Assembly: GCA_043747875.1 (NCBI GenBank)
Contig: JAYTOI010000056.1
Coordinates: 18,329-82,328 of the forward strand
Source of the DNA: CADEED01 sp043747875
GTDB taxonomy: Bacteria > Pseudomonadota > Gammaproteobacteria > Steroidobacterales > Steroidobacteraceae
Length of the DNA: 64,000 bases
Direction of reading: 5' to 3'
A program made the translations under genes and the position numbers. Under the pieces are notes generated by a model. It worked only from the letters and a program-made list of their open reading frames with translations. It searched no databases and had not been told where the DNA came from. Below are positions 31,169-39,336 of the stretch, in pieces. The number at the start of each line of letters is the position of its first letter. Position 1 is the first letter of the stretch.

Positions 31169-31997
31169 CCAACGACGCCGGGTCGGCATCGGTTGGCGGC
31201 CGGAGCTCGCGGCCGGAATATTCGCGCATCTCGATTGCATCGATGTGGTCGAAGTGATCGCGGACAACTACTTCAAGGCATCGCGCCGCGAGCTCGATGC
31301 CCTGCGTGCACTGGCGGAACAGGTGCCCGTGCAATTGCACGGCGTGGGGCTCGGGCTCGCGTCCGCGTTTGCAGTCGACCAGGCGCGCATCGACAGGATG
31401 GCGCGCCTCATCGAGCGCGTGCGACCGGAAGCGTGGTCGGAGCATCTCGCGTTCGTGCGCGCCGGTGACGTCGAGATCGGCCATCTCGCGATGCCGCCGC
31501 GCACCGCACGCACGCTGGAGCAGACCGTGCGCAATGTGGAGCGGGCGCGAGCCGTGACGGGGGCAATACCCGCGCTCGAAAATATCGCCACGTTGTTCGA
31601 TCCGCCGATGAAATCGCTGAGCGAGTCCGAATGGACGCGCGGCATCGTCGGCGCGAGCGGCGCGCCGCTGCTGCTCGATCTGCACAATCTCTACGCGAAT
31701 GCGGTGAATGCCGGCCGCGATGCGCTGGCCGATCTCGCAGAGTTTCCGCTCGAGGCCGTTCGATCGGTACATATCTCGGGCGGCATGTGGGTTTCCCATG
31801 CGAACGGCACGCGGCGTTTACTGGACGATCACGTGCACTCCCCGCCGGACATCGTGTTCGAGCTGCTGCAATCGCTGGGCAGCCGCACGACGGCAACGTT
31901 CGATGTGATCCTGGAGCGTGACGGCGACTATCCATCGTTCAGCGTCATGCTCCAGGAGCTGGAACAGGCGCGCGCCGCGGTGCGCCAATATGCGTGA
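31149..31997 (+). CDS. DUF692 / MNIO-family putative multinuclear non-heme iron oxygenase
   Basis: The 282-residue product starts at GTG (31149 or 31152) after AGGAGG inside the previous gene. A TIM-barrel of the DUF692 family is indicated by GIGWRPEL, VVEVIADNYF, QLHGVGLGLAS (His64), WSEHLAF (Glu98, His99), PALENIATLF (Glu144, Asn145), LLLDLHNLYANAVN (Asp177, Asn180, Asn187), SVHISGG (His208), LLDDHVHSPP and ILERDGDYPSF (Glu256). These positions correspond to the metal-ligand and active-site residues of MbnB and TglH, the iron enzymes that modify Cys in methanobactin and thiaglutamate biosynthesis. The Cys-rich tails encoded just upstream are natural candidate substrates (inference). Confidence 0.88.
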   Translation: MVAAVASQRRRVGIGWRPELAAGIFAHLDCIDVVEVIADNYFKASRRELDALRALAEQVPVQLHGVGLGLASAFAVDQARIDRMARLIERVRPEAWSEHLAFVRAGDVEIGHLAMPPRTARTLEQTVRNVERARAVTGAIPALENIATLFDPPMKSLSESEWTRGIVGASGAPLLLDLHNLYANAVNAGRDALADLAEFPLEAVRSVHISGGMWVSHANGTRRLLDDHVHSPPDIVFELLQSLGSRTTATFDVILERDGDYPSFSVMLQELEQARAAVRQYA

Positions 31998-32238
31998 GTC
32001 GGACCAGGGCTGGGAGATCTTGTTGGCGCGGCTGTTCACCGATGCGCAGCTGCGCGCGCGATTCAAACGCGATCCGCGGGCGGTCGGGGAAGAGTTTGGG
32101 TTGGATGAAAGCGCGCTCACCGCGGTCGAGAACGCCGACTGGGTCGGTCTCGATCTCGCCGCGAGGAGCTATGCCCACAAGCGCGCCGGTCGCGCACCGC
32201 GAAAGTCGCTCTGGCGGCGGCTATTCGGCGCGCCGTGA
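31990..32238 (+). CDS. Small helical protein downstream of the MNIO gene
   Basis: The ATG at 31990 overlaps the end of the DUF692 gene by 8 nt. The 82-residue product (EILLARLFTDAQLRARFKRD, PRAVGEEFGLDESALTAVEN, then a basic end) is predicted helical and resembles Nif11/LigA-like small domains in its L-F-x-D-x-x-L-R-x-x-F pattern. MNIO enzymes generally need a small partner protein that binds substrate, and this is the candidate here. Sequence similarity to MbnC or TglI is not evident, so the role is inferred from position. Confidence 0.7.
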   Translation: MRESDQGWEILLARLFTDAQLRARFKRDPRAVGEEFGLDESALTAVENADWVGLDLAARSYAHKRAGRAPRKSLWRRLFGAP

Positions 32239-32246
32239 CGGACGCG

Positions 32247-32705
32247 TCACGCTCTCAATGCGCGCGACACGAAGAACGCGGTGGGCAGCCCCACCAGCAC
32301 GATGTGCCAAAAGGCGGCGATGTGCAGCGTTTCGAGCGGATAGATGCCCTGCCCGATGGCCGAAAGGGGCAGGATTGCGTAGTTCATCGTCAACAGCACG
32401 GCGATTCCGTAGAGAACACCGAGCGCGATCCACTGGCGCGGCAGGAACCGGACCCGGCTCGCGAGCACATACAGCAACGCGGCTCCCGACAGGCAGATGA
32501 AAAAATGCAGCGCGATGCCGAGCGCGACGACTTCCAGTCCGCCGTCACGCGCCCCCTGGCCTAACAAGCCGCTGGCGACACCCTTCCACGGCTTCGTCCA
32601 TGGGTTGCCTGCCATGACCGACTTTACCGTGGGATAGACGAAGTCGGCCAAGCCGGCACAGAATCCGCCCAAGAGCACGTTGCGCCAGATCGCGGTCGTA
32701 TTCAT
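32247..32705 (-). CDS. Multi-pass membrane protein of unknown function
   Basis: From the ATG at 32705 the product has 152 residues with four hydrophobic segments: AIWRNVLLGGFCAGLADFVY, LEVVALGIALHFFICLSGAA, QWIALGVLYGIAVLLTMNYA and AFWHIVLVGLPTAFFVSRAL. I recognise it only as a conserved membrane protein type (GNPWTKPWKGVASGLLG between TM1 and TM2). It converges with the MNIO operon, ending 9 bp after it. GAGGG precedes the start within a small hairpin. Confidence 0.75.
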   Translation of the reverse strand: MNTTAIWRNVLLGGFCAGLADFVYPTVKSVMAGNPWTKPWKGVASGLLGQGARDGGLEVVALGIALHFFICLSGAALLYVLASRVRFLPRQWIALGVLYGIAVLLTMNYAILPLSAIGQGIYPLETLHIAAFWHIVLVGLPTAFFVSRALRA

Positions 32706-32707
32706 GA

Positions 32708-32727
32708 CTTCCCTCGAGTGAGGGAAG
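32708..32727 (-). promoter_or_regulatory. Hairpin covering the ribosome site of the 32247-32705 gene
   Basis: CTTCCCTC and GAGGGAAG (arms 32708-32715 and 32720-32727, 4-nt loop) lie 2 nt before the start codon. On the minus-strand mRNA the GAGGGAAG arm is the Shine-Dalgarno, so the hairpin could mask it. Confidence 0.4.
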
Positions 32728-32877
32728 CAGACTACACGCGCGCCGTTGGCGGCGCTACGAGTCACACCGCTCGTCCCGTGATAGGGCCGCTGCCCCCGGG
32801 TTCGAGTTGTTAGGGCACTCATCCTGGCGTGGCCACACTTCGCCCGCGGCGAGAGTCGCTCAGGTCGCCGCGGACCG

Positions 32878-33738
32878 TCAGTGTGCGCTCCAGTCGTAGT
32901 TCGGGATCTCGGCCACCGGCGAACCCACCTGGATCGTGATCTCGCGATGCGACAGCAACTCGATGCCGCCCAAGGCGCCGGTCGCCTGCGTCACAACGCC
33001 GTTGTGATCCGTGATGTAGATGACGATCGGCTTGCCCGTCAGACCCGCGACGTTGTCAGGCTCCAACGGATGGCCCCAGATCCGGAAAAACTGCCCGAGC
33101 GTGAACGTGGCCGGGGCGGGCCCTTCGACATGAAGCTTCCCGGAGTGATTGTGCGTGTGCAGCGAGTAGACGCACTGCGTCGCTGGCGTGAGCCTCACGA
33201 TGCCGATGTCTTCCGGAATCGACAGCGATACGCCGTCCAGGTAGATAGATAGGTGAGAGTGCACGTGATACGCAGTCGGCGGATCGTTGCCGGGATAGCA
33301 CTCGAGCGCGCCGACCGTTTCGCCGCGCGGGCCCCTGCCGGGGTCGCGATCGGGCCAATGCGGGATGCCCACCCGATGGTTGTCGTTCAGATCGACGATG
33401 GTGGATGACAGCGGTGGCACGGGCGGAGTGGCGGGCGGCGGTGTTGGCGCCGGCGACGGTGCAGGCGTCGGCGGCGGAGCAGGCGCCGGCGGCGGAGCAG
33501 GCGCCGGCGATGGTGCGGGCGCCGGCGGCGGAGCCGGCGGAGCGGGTGCCGGTGCGGGGCTTGGCGTTGGTGCAGGTGCAGGTGCAGGTGCAGGTGCAGG
33601 TGCAGGTGCAGGTCCCGGAATCGCGTCGGGCGTGAGGCCGACGGGCGAAGCCCCTTCCGAACGACTGCCGCGCACACAGCCGGGGAGCATTGCCACTGCC
33701 AGCCCTGCCAATGAAGCGATGATCCACCGGGTGTTCAT
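32878..33738 (-). CDS. Lipoprotein with long Pro/Ala linker and His-rich C-terminal domain
   Basis: From the ATG at 33738 the product has 286 residues. A lipoprotein signal (IASLAGLAVAMLPGCVRG, lipobox LPGC) leads to about 75 residues of PAPAP repeats. The C-terminal domain contains YHVHSHLSIYLDGVSLSIPE, CVYSLHTHNHSGKLHVEGP and FTLGQFFRIWGHPLEPDNVA, with many His. I have seen this HVHxHL ... LHTHxxSG ... FTLGQFFxIWG arrangement in exported bacterial proteins without assigned function; a metal site is plausible. The linker would span the periplasm or hold the domain off the membrane. Confidence 0.8.
   Translation of the reverse strand: MNTRWIIASLAGLAVAMLPGCVRGSRSEGASPVGLTPDAIPGPAPAPAPAPAPAPAPTPSPAPAPAPPAPPPAPAPSPAPAPPPAPAPPPTPAPSPAPTPPPATPPVPPLSSTIVDLNDNHRVGIPHWPDRDPGRGPRGETVGALECYPGNDPPTAYHVHSHLSIYLDGVSLSIPEDIGIVRLTPATQCVYSLHTHNHSGKLHVEGPAPATFTLGQFFRIWGHPLEPDNVAGLTGKPIVIYITDHNGVVTQATGALGGIELLSHREITIQVGSPVAEIPNYDWSAH
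33569..33613. repeat. GGTGCA hexanucleotide tandem repeat
   Basis: GGTGCA is repeated seven times plus GGT, encoding (Ala-Pro)n in the linker of the minus-strand lipoprotein. As a 6-bp unit it would change linker length without changing frame. Confidence 0.9.
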
Positions 33739-33962
33739 ATAGAAATTACTGGCTCGAGAGACCAGGTGTGAAATTCGTACAAATTCTTTTGCAACGGCGC
33801 CAGACGGGACCCAAAACCCCTGTAGGCAAGCGCCGCGCGCGGGCAGTCCGGACCACCTGGCCGTCAACTGGTCAATGTGTTAGCTGGTTCAAACTACCGC
33901 GCGGCGAAGGGTGCCTATACTCCGCCCGCCGCCCCCAACGGCATCATTCATGAGGGAAGGAC

Positions 33963-34658
33963 ATGCGCGCGTTTGCGAGATTCACGGTTTCACTGGTCAC
34001 CCTGCTCTGCGTGTCGTCCGGCGCACTGGCCGGAAACATCGGTACCCTGGCCATCAAGAACAAGGGCAAGTCGATAGCCATCGTGTCCGTATCCGCTAAC
34101 AACTACAGCAATTCCCTGCAGGGCTGGAACAGCGCCAACACCTCCGAACTCATGGGCACGCAGCTCAACAAGATGGTGGGCCTGATCGAAACCCTGTTCA
34201 CGAAAGACTGGACCGTGGTGAATGCCGCCACCTTTGCCGGGAAAGACGATTTTCAGGTGCTCGCCGGCGAGCAGCGCGAAGTGGGCCTGCCCGTGTTCGA
34301 CGGGAAGACCATGCCGCTGTTCTCCAAGAACCGTAAACAGTTGATCAAGGCCGAAGTCGACCAGGACGTCGCGGTCAAACTAGCCAAGGTCACGGGCGCC
34401 GATTTTGTCCTGATCGCGTACTCGGAGTGGGCCGTGGCCACCGGCAGATTCGTTCCGACCAGCAAATCGCTGGCCAAGAACGTGGTCAGCATCTATGACG
34501 CCAGCGGCAAGAAGGTGTACGAGGGGCGCGCGGATATGCAGGGCAACAAGACCCTGGGCGCGATGGGGTCAGTCGTGGTGGACCAGAATTCCATCGGAGA
34601 ATGGGTGACTGCCTACGACAAGGGCGTCCACGAGTTGTATGGAGTGCCGCGCGACTAG
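33963..34658 (+). CDS. Exported protein of unknown function
   Basis: The 231-residue product starts after AAGGA with a Sec signal peptide (RFTVSLVTLLCVSSGALA). The mature protein begins GNIGTLAIKNKGKSIAIVSV and has an alpha/beta pattern with VKLAKVTGADFVLIAYSEWA and NVVSIYDASGKKVYEGRAD. The pattern of a strand, a strand with possible nucleotide- or lipid-binding role, then ADFVLIAY, is seen in periplasmic proteins of the GNA1162/LpoB-like class, but I cannot assign a family. It stands alone. Confidence 0.65.
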   Translation: MRAFARFTVSLVTLLCVSSGALAGNIGTLAIKNKGKSIAIVSVSANNYSNSLQGWNSANTSELMGTQLNKMVGLIETLFTKDWTVVNAATFAGKDDFQVLAGEQREVGLPVFDGKTMPLFSKNRKQLIKAEVDQDVAVKLAKVTGADFVLIAYSEWAVATGRFVPTSKSLAKNVVSIYDASGKKVYEGRADMQGNKTLGAMGSVVVDQNSIGEWVTAYDKGVHELYGVPRD

Positions 34659-34788
34659 CAGGCCGAGCCCGGGCATCATGCCCGTGCCAAGGGCCAGTGA
34701 AAGCGCTGCATGACGGCTACCTCTGACATGGGAGATTACCCGCGTCGCAAACCCGCCGCCACGCATGGAGTGCCAGCTGGAACGCCGG

Positions 34789-35238
34789 TCAATTCCCAAC
34801 CAGCTCGAAGCGCAACACCCGGCCATCGTCCGGATCTACCATCTCACCCACTTCGAGAAAGCCAGCCTTTGCGAGTACGCGTTGCGAGGCAATGCCATCC
34901 GGCACAGTGTGCGCGCGCACCGTGCGCACCTCGCCCGACTCGAACGCATAGCTCGAGAGCGCGCGGGCCGCCGCGGTGGCATGACCCCTGCCCTGGTGCT
35001 CGGGAACGATGGCGTAGGCGATCTCCACCATTCCGTCGACCGGCGGACCCTTGAAGCCAGCGAGTCCAACTACCGCGCCTGCTGCGTTCAGCACGTGGAA
35101 GCCGTGCACCCATGGATCCTGCAGCGGAGATTTTTCCAGCTGTGCCAGCCAGTCCGCCGAGATCTGCGCGCGCATCTGGGGGTCCATGGCATTCATCGCC
35201 GCGTGCACCTCACCGCGCGTTCTGGGGATGAGTTTCAT
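34789..35238 (-). CDS. GNAT-family N-acetyltransferase
   Basis: This 149-residue protein has the acetyl-CoA-binding GNAT core: VVGLAGFKGPPVDGMVEIAY, then VPEHQGRGHATAAARALSSY with the Q-x-x-G-x-A/G pyrophosphate-binding loop, and ASQRVLAKAGFLEVGEMVD. It most resembles RimJ/RimL-type acetyltransferases that modify protein N-termini or small amines. It is monocistronic. Confidence 0.9.
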   Translation of the reverse strand: MKLIPRTRGEVHAAMNAMDPQMRAQISADWLAQLEKSPLQDPWVHGFHVLNAAGAVVGLAGFKGPPVDGMVEIAYAIVPEHQGRGHATAAARALSSYAFESGEVRTVRAHTVPDGIASQRVLAKAGFLEVGEMVDPDDGRVLRFELVGN

Positions 35239-35320
35239 GGCGGGAGTGTACGCCGGCCGCTGACCTGCCAGTCCGGCGCCGCTTCCGTCACCTGCATCGG
35301 GTCAAGGGCTCATCACCAGC

Positions 35321-36733
35321 TCAGTCGCGCGCGAGATCGCACTCGTCCGTGTGGTGCCTGCGTTTGCCGCGCCGGCCGTCCACGCCGCAGTCCAACAACG
35401 GTGCCACGTGAATCACGATGAACTCGTTGTTGTCGGGCACGCCGAACTCGCGGCCCGCCGAGCCCGGGTAGTTGTTGTCGTCGATCACCAGCAAGCGATT
35501 GTTGTCGAGAACGAGCAGGTCCTCGATCGTGGTGAACGGGAAGGTGAACACAGTCTTCGTGCGGCCATCGCCGGCGACGTCGCGCGGGTCGTAGATATTC
35601 ATGAGGTCCGCCACCTCTTCCTTGACGAGCATGCCCTGCGCGTCGACGTCGTCCAGGTCGATGCGGAAGATCTTCTTGAAACGCGCCGGGTTCGTGAAGC
35701 GAGGATCGGCCGCATCGCCCTGCCCGCCGTCACGCTCGATGATCACGAATTCGCGGTCCGTGAGCGCAGTGAAGTCGCCAATCGCGTTGGCAGGCAGGTC
35801 GAGTGGATAGGCGAAGGTCTTGCCGGTGTACTTGCGCTGCCCGAGTGAGAACTCGCTGATGATGAGCCGCGTGCGCAGCGGGTCGCCGTTGATGGCCTTC
35901 TCGAGCAGCGTGTAGAGACGCGTGCCGCTCCTGTTCAATGCCATGCCCTCGAAGCCCCCCGAGTCCGGCAGGTTCGCGGCCAGCGTACGCACCGGGTTGC
36001 TGACGGCCTGCACCAGCGGGTTCACTTCCGTGCCGCCCGGCACGCTGGGGATCCGGCGCAGATTCGGCAGCGGGATCGGTGTGTCGAGCACACGACCGTG
36101 CGCGTCGGTGTGGATCAGAAAGGGACCGAACTCGTCGCCGAACCACAGCGTGCCGTCCGAAGCGCGGCGGATGGATTCGATGTCGAAGTCCGCGCCCGTG
36201 AGCAGGCGGTTGATCTGGATGGCAGGATCCACCGCGATCGGCGCGCCGCCACCCGCCGGCGTGCCGGGGTAGTTAGCACCGTCGGCAACGATGGGCCACG
36301 GCACCTTCTTCCAGGGGTCGCGCAGCGTGATGAAGCTGTCGGTGGTGAATTCGCCGAGCGCGTCGCCCGTGAAGCGGTTTACGGGCGTGACACCACCCGA
36401 TTCGAAGTCCGGCTTCACGGCGTAGACCCGCAGCAGCGCGTCGGGAGAATTCGCTTTCGCGCCGAAGCCGTTGTCCGCCATCACCAGGTACGTGCCCTTG
36501 ATGGGGCCGCGCAGCACCGCTGAGAAGCCCTGGACCGGCTGTTTGTTGATGAGCGGCAGCACGACGCCATTGCCGCCGGTCGCGAACTGGCCCGAGGTGG
36601 GGCCCGGAGAAAAGCTGGCGCTGGGAAGCACCGCACGGTCGAGGAGCTCCGCGGCGGACCCGGGCTGCAGCATGAATGCGGAACACAGCGCGGACGCGAG
36701 CGCTACGCCCGCGCGACGACGGGAAAGATTCAT
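35321..36733 (-). CDS. Exported phytase-like / esterase-like beta-propeller protein
   Basis: From the ATG at 36733 (GGAG 7 nt upstream) the product has 470 residues with a signal peptide (RRAGVALASALCSAFMLQPG SAA region). The body matches the phytase-like domain of esterase-like proteins: SGQFATGGNGVVLPLINKQP, IKGTYLVMADNGFGAKANSP, DFDIESIRRASDGTLWFGDE, GGFEGMALNRSGTRLYTLLE and DLLVLDNNRLLVIDDNNYPG. The many Asp-Asn turns suggest calcium sites. It probably acts on phosphate esters outside the inner membrane, by family analogy only. The gene is divergent from the third hybrid kinase. Confidence 0.85.
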   Translation of the reverse strand: MNLSRRRAGVALASALCSAFMLQPGSAAELLDRAVLPSASFSPGPTSGQFATGGNGVVLPLINKQPVQGFSAVLRGPIKGTYLVMADNGFGAKANSPDALLRVYAVKPDFESGGVTPVNRFTGDALGEFTTDSFITLRDPWKKVPWPIVADGANYPGTPAGGGAPIAVDPAIQINRLLTGADFDIESIRRASDGTLWFGDEFGPFLIHTDAHGRVLDTPIPLPNLRRIPSVPGGTEVNPLVQAVSNPVRTLAANLPDSGGFEGMALNRSGTRLYTLLEKAINGDPLRTRLIISEFSLGQRKYTGKTFAYPLDLPANAIGDFTALTDREFVIIERDGGQGDAADPRFTNPARFKKIFRIDLDDVDAQGMLVKEEVADLMNIYDPRDVAGDGRTKTVFTFPFTTIEDLLVLDNNRLLVIDDNNYPGSAGREFGVPDNNEFIVIHVAPLLDCGVDGRRGKRRHHTDECDLARD

Positions 36734-36903
36734 TCGTAACTCCACAGTTGAGGCGGGCCGAGGCGATGCTCGCCGCGGCGCGTGTCGACGGAGTTAAATT
36801 CTTGCTACGCGTGTGTGAACAGTGTCGGTGCCGTCTTACAAACGCTTGCGGATGTCGGGGCCGGCGCAGTTGCGGGGAATCCCCGTAGGATTCGCCACCA
36901 CTC

Positions 36904-39222
36904 ATGCCTGAACAGCAGCTGGAAGCACAACGTCAAGCGCTCGAAATGGTGGTACGCGGCCGTCCGCTCGCGGAGGTTTTGAATGCCCTCTGCGAACTCG
37001 CCCGCACACAGCTCGACGGCGAGCGGGTAACCATTCATCTGACCGATGCGAACCGCGGCGAGCAAGCCGATCCTGCTCATTGGTCATTGCCGATCCGTTC
37101 CACGGACGACCGGGTGCTGGGCAGTTTCACCATCGCTGTGGCGAACGGGACAGAGCCGGCGCCCGCGGCCCGCCGGCTGGCGCAGTTCGTCGTCCACACC
37201 GCGGCGCTCGCCATCGAACGGCAGGCGATGGACGCAGCGCTGCGCGCCAGCGCGCGACGCGATCGCTTCCTCGCGAAGCTCGCCGCCGGGACGCAACCGC
37301 TGGTCGAGGCTGCCGACATCATCGCAACCAGTGCGCGCCTGATCGCCGAAGAGCTCGACGTGGACCGCTGCGCGTACGCGCCCGTCGAGGACGAACGCGT
37401 GTTCGTGATCACCGGCAACTACCTGCGCGGACTGTCCGACATCGCGGGCCGCTGGAACGTCGAGGACTTCGGTCCCGGCTGCGTCGACGACATGCTCGCC
37501 GGCCGCCCGTACGTCGTCGAAGACACGGACACCGATCCGCGGATCGGGGTCGCGGATCTCGCGGCGTATCGCGCCACGGGAATTCGCGCGGTAGTTTGCG
37601 TGCCGCTGCTCAAGGCTGGCCGCTTCACCGCCGCGATGGCCGTGCACCAGAAGACACCGCGGCATTTCACTGCGGACGAGATCGACCTGGTCGCCACGGT
37701 GACCGCGCGCTGCTGGGAGGCGCTCGAACGTGTCAGCTCTCGCCAGGACGCGGACCGCGCGATCATCCAGAATCGCTCGCGCCTCGACTACGTGGCGCGG
37801 CTGTCGGGCGTGGGGTTCTGGTATTGCCCTCTGCCATTCAGCGAGCTCTTCTGGGACGAGCGCGTCAAGGATCACTTCCATCTACCCGCGGATGCGCGCG
37901 TCACCATCGAGGACTTCTACGCGCGCATGCATCCTGAGGACCGCGAGCCCACGCGCGTCGACATCGAAACCGCGATCCGCGACCGTAACATTTATGACAC
38001 TGTCTATCGCACCGTGCATCCGGCCACCGGCGAGGTGAAATGGATCCGCGCGCTCGGCGGCGCGACTTACGCCGCGGACGGCAGGCCTACCTACTTCGAC
38101 GGGGTCACCGTCGACGTCTCGGAACAGAAGGAGCAAAACCGGCGCAAGGACGAATTCCTGGCCACGCTGGCGCACGAACTGCGCAATCCGCTGGCGCCGA
38201 TCCGCACCGGCCTGCACTTCCTGCGCATGGGGGGCGCCGGCGATCAAGCGCTGCGCACGCACGAGATGATGGAGCGCCAGCTCCGGCACCTGGTGCGCAT
38301 GGTCGACGACCTGCTCGATATCTCGCGCATCACGCTGGGCAAAGTCGAGCTCAGAAGGGAGCGCGTCGACTTCCGCACGGCACTCGGCAGCGCGCTCGAG
38401 TCCACGCGGCCGTTGATCGAGGCCTCCAATCACGAGCTCGCCGTGCGGCTGCCCGCAGATGCCTTGCCGCTCGACGCCGATCCGACGCGCCTCGCGCAAG
38501 TGCTCGCAAACCTCCTGAACAATGCCGCGAAATACACGCCGCCCGGCGGCCGCATCCAACTCACCGCCGACATCGAGGGCCCGACCCTCATCGTGCGCGT
38601 CCACGACACCGGCATCGGCATTCCAACGGACATGCTGCCGCGCGTGTTCGACATGTTCACGCAGGTCCATCGGTCCATCGAGCATTCGCAGGGCGGGCTC
38701 GGCATCGGCCTCACGCTGGTGCGCCGGCTGCTGGAGATGCACGGCGGCGGTGTCGATGCGCAGAGCGCGGGTACGAATCAGGGCTCCACGTTCATCGTGA
38801 GACTGCCCCTCGCCGAGCGCATCGAAGCGCCCGCCGCCGTTGCGGCGCCCACCGCTGCGCGCATTGCGCACCGCATCCTGGTGGTCGACGACAACGAGGA
38901 CGCGGCGGAGACCCTCTCGATGTTGCTGGCCTTCGAAGGCCACACCACGCGGCTGGCGCACGATGGCGAATCCGCGTTGGCGGTCGCCGCCGAGTTTCGC
39001 CCTGACACGGTGTTCCTCGACATCGGCATGCCGGGCATGAACGGATACGAAGCCGCGCGCCATCTGCGCGACGCGCATGGCGCGAGCATGCGAATCATCG
39101 CGCTCACCGGCTGGGGCGCGGAGGAAGACCGCCGGCTCGCGCACGAAGCGGGCTTCGATCACCACCTCGTGAAGCCCTTGGATCCAACCATGCTGGCCGC
39201 TGCACTGGCCTTGCGTGACTAA
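36904..39222 (+). CDS. Cytoplasmic GAF/PAS hybrid sensor histidine kinase
   Basis: The 772-residue protein has no membrane segment. A weak GAF-like region (about 10-105), a clear GAF domain (about 132-280, VDDMLAGRPYVVEDTDTDPR and AVVCVPLLKAGRFTAAMAVH) and a PAS domain (about 295-410) precede a HisKA domain with His near residue 423 (FLATLAHELRNPLAPIRTGL). The ATPase domain (LANLLNNAAKYTPPGG, DTGIGI, GGLGIGLTLVRRLLEMHGG) and a receiver with Asp near 704 (VFLDIGMPGMNGYEAA) follow. The kinase core and receiver are close to those of the 11345-14683 kinase. No output gene is adjacent; the downstream gene is a TonB receptor. Confidence 0.93.
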   Translation: MPEQQLEAQRQALEMVVRGRPLAEVLNALCELARTQLDGERVTIHLTDANRGEQADPAHWSLPIRSTDDRVLGSFTIAVANGTEPAPAARRLAQFVVHTAALAIERQAMDAALRASARRDRFLAKLAAGTQPLVEAADIIATSARLIAEELDVDRCAYAPVEDERVFVITGNYLRGLSDIAGRWNVEDFGPGCVDDMLAGRPYVVEDTDTDPRIGVADLAAYRATGIRAVVCVPLLKAGRFTAAMAVHQKTPRHFTADEIDLVATVTARCWEALERVSSRQDADRAIIQNRSRLDYVARLSGVGFWYCPLPFSELFWDERVKDHFHLPADARVTIEDFYARMHPEDREPTRVDIETAIRDRNIYDTVYRTVHPATGEVKWIRALGGATYAADGRPTYFDGVTVDVSEQKEQNRRKDEFLATLAHELRNPLAPIRTGLHFLRMGGAGDQALRTHEMMERQLRHLVRMVDDLLDISRITLGKVELRRERVDFRTALGSALESTRPLIEASNHELAVRLPADALPLDADPTRLAQVLANLLNNAAKYTPPGGRIQLTADIEGPTLIVRVHDTGIGIPTDMLPRVFDMFTQVHRSIEHSQGGLGIGLTLVRRLLEMHGGGVDAQSAGTNQGSTFIVRLPLAERIEAPAAVAAPTAARIAHRILVVDDNEDAAETLSMLLAFEGHTTRLAHDGESALAVAAEFRPDTVFLDIGMPGMNGYEAARHLRDAHGASMRIIALTGWGAEEDRRLAHEAGFDHHLVKPLDPTMLAAALALRD

Positions 39223-39336
39223 TACATTTCACAGCGACACGGTCCACATTGGTGCGCGAGCGCCTAACCCTGGAAGAGCGATGTATTCTCCGCGAATGGA
39301 GTATTGGCACATCAACTTGCTGAACAGGGACAGATC

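Noticed and set aside
34765..34790. Possible fifth copy of the 20-bp palindrome (GTGCCAGCTGGAACGCC)
   Set aside because: Only the central part matches and the arms do not pair fully, so it is not counted with the four good copies.
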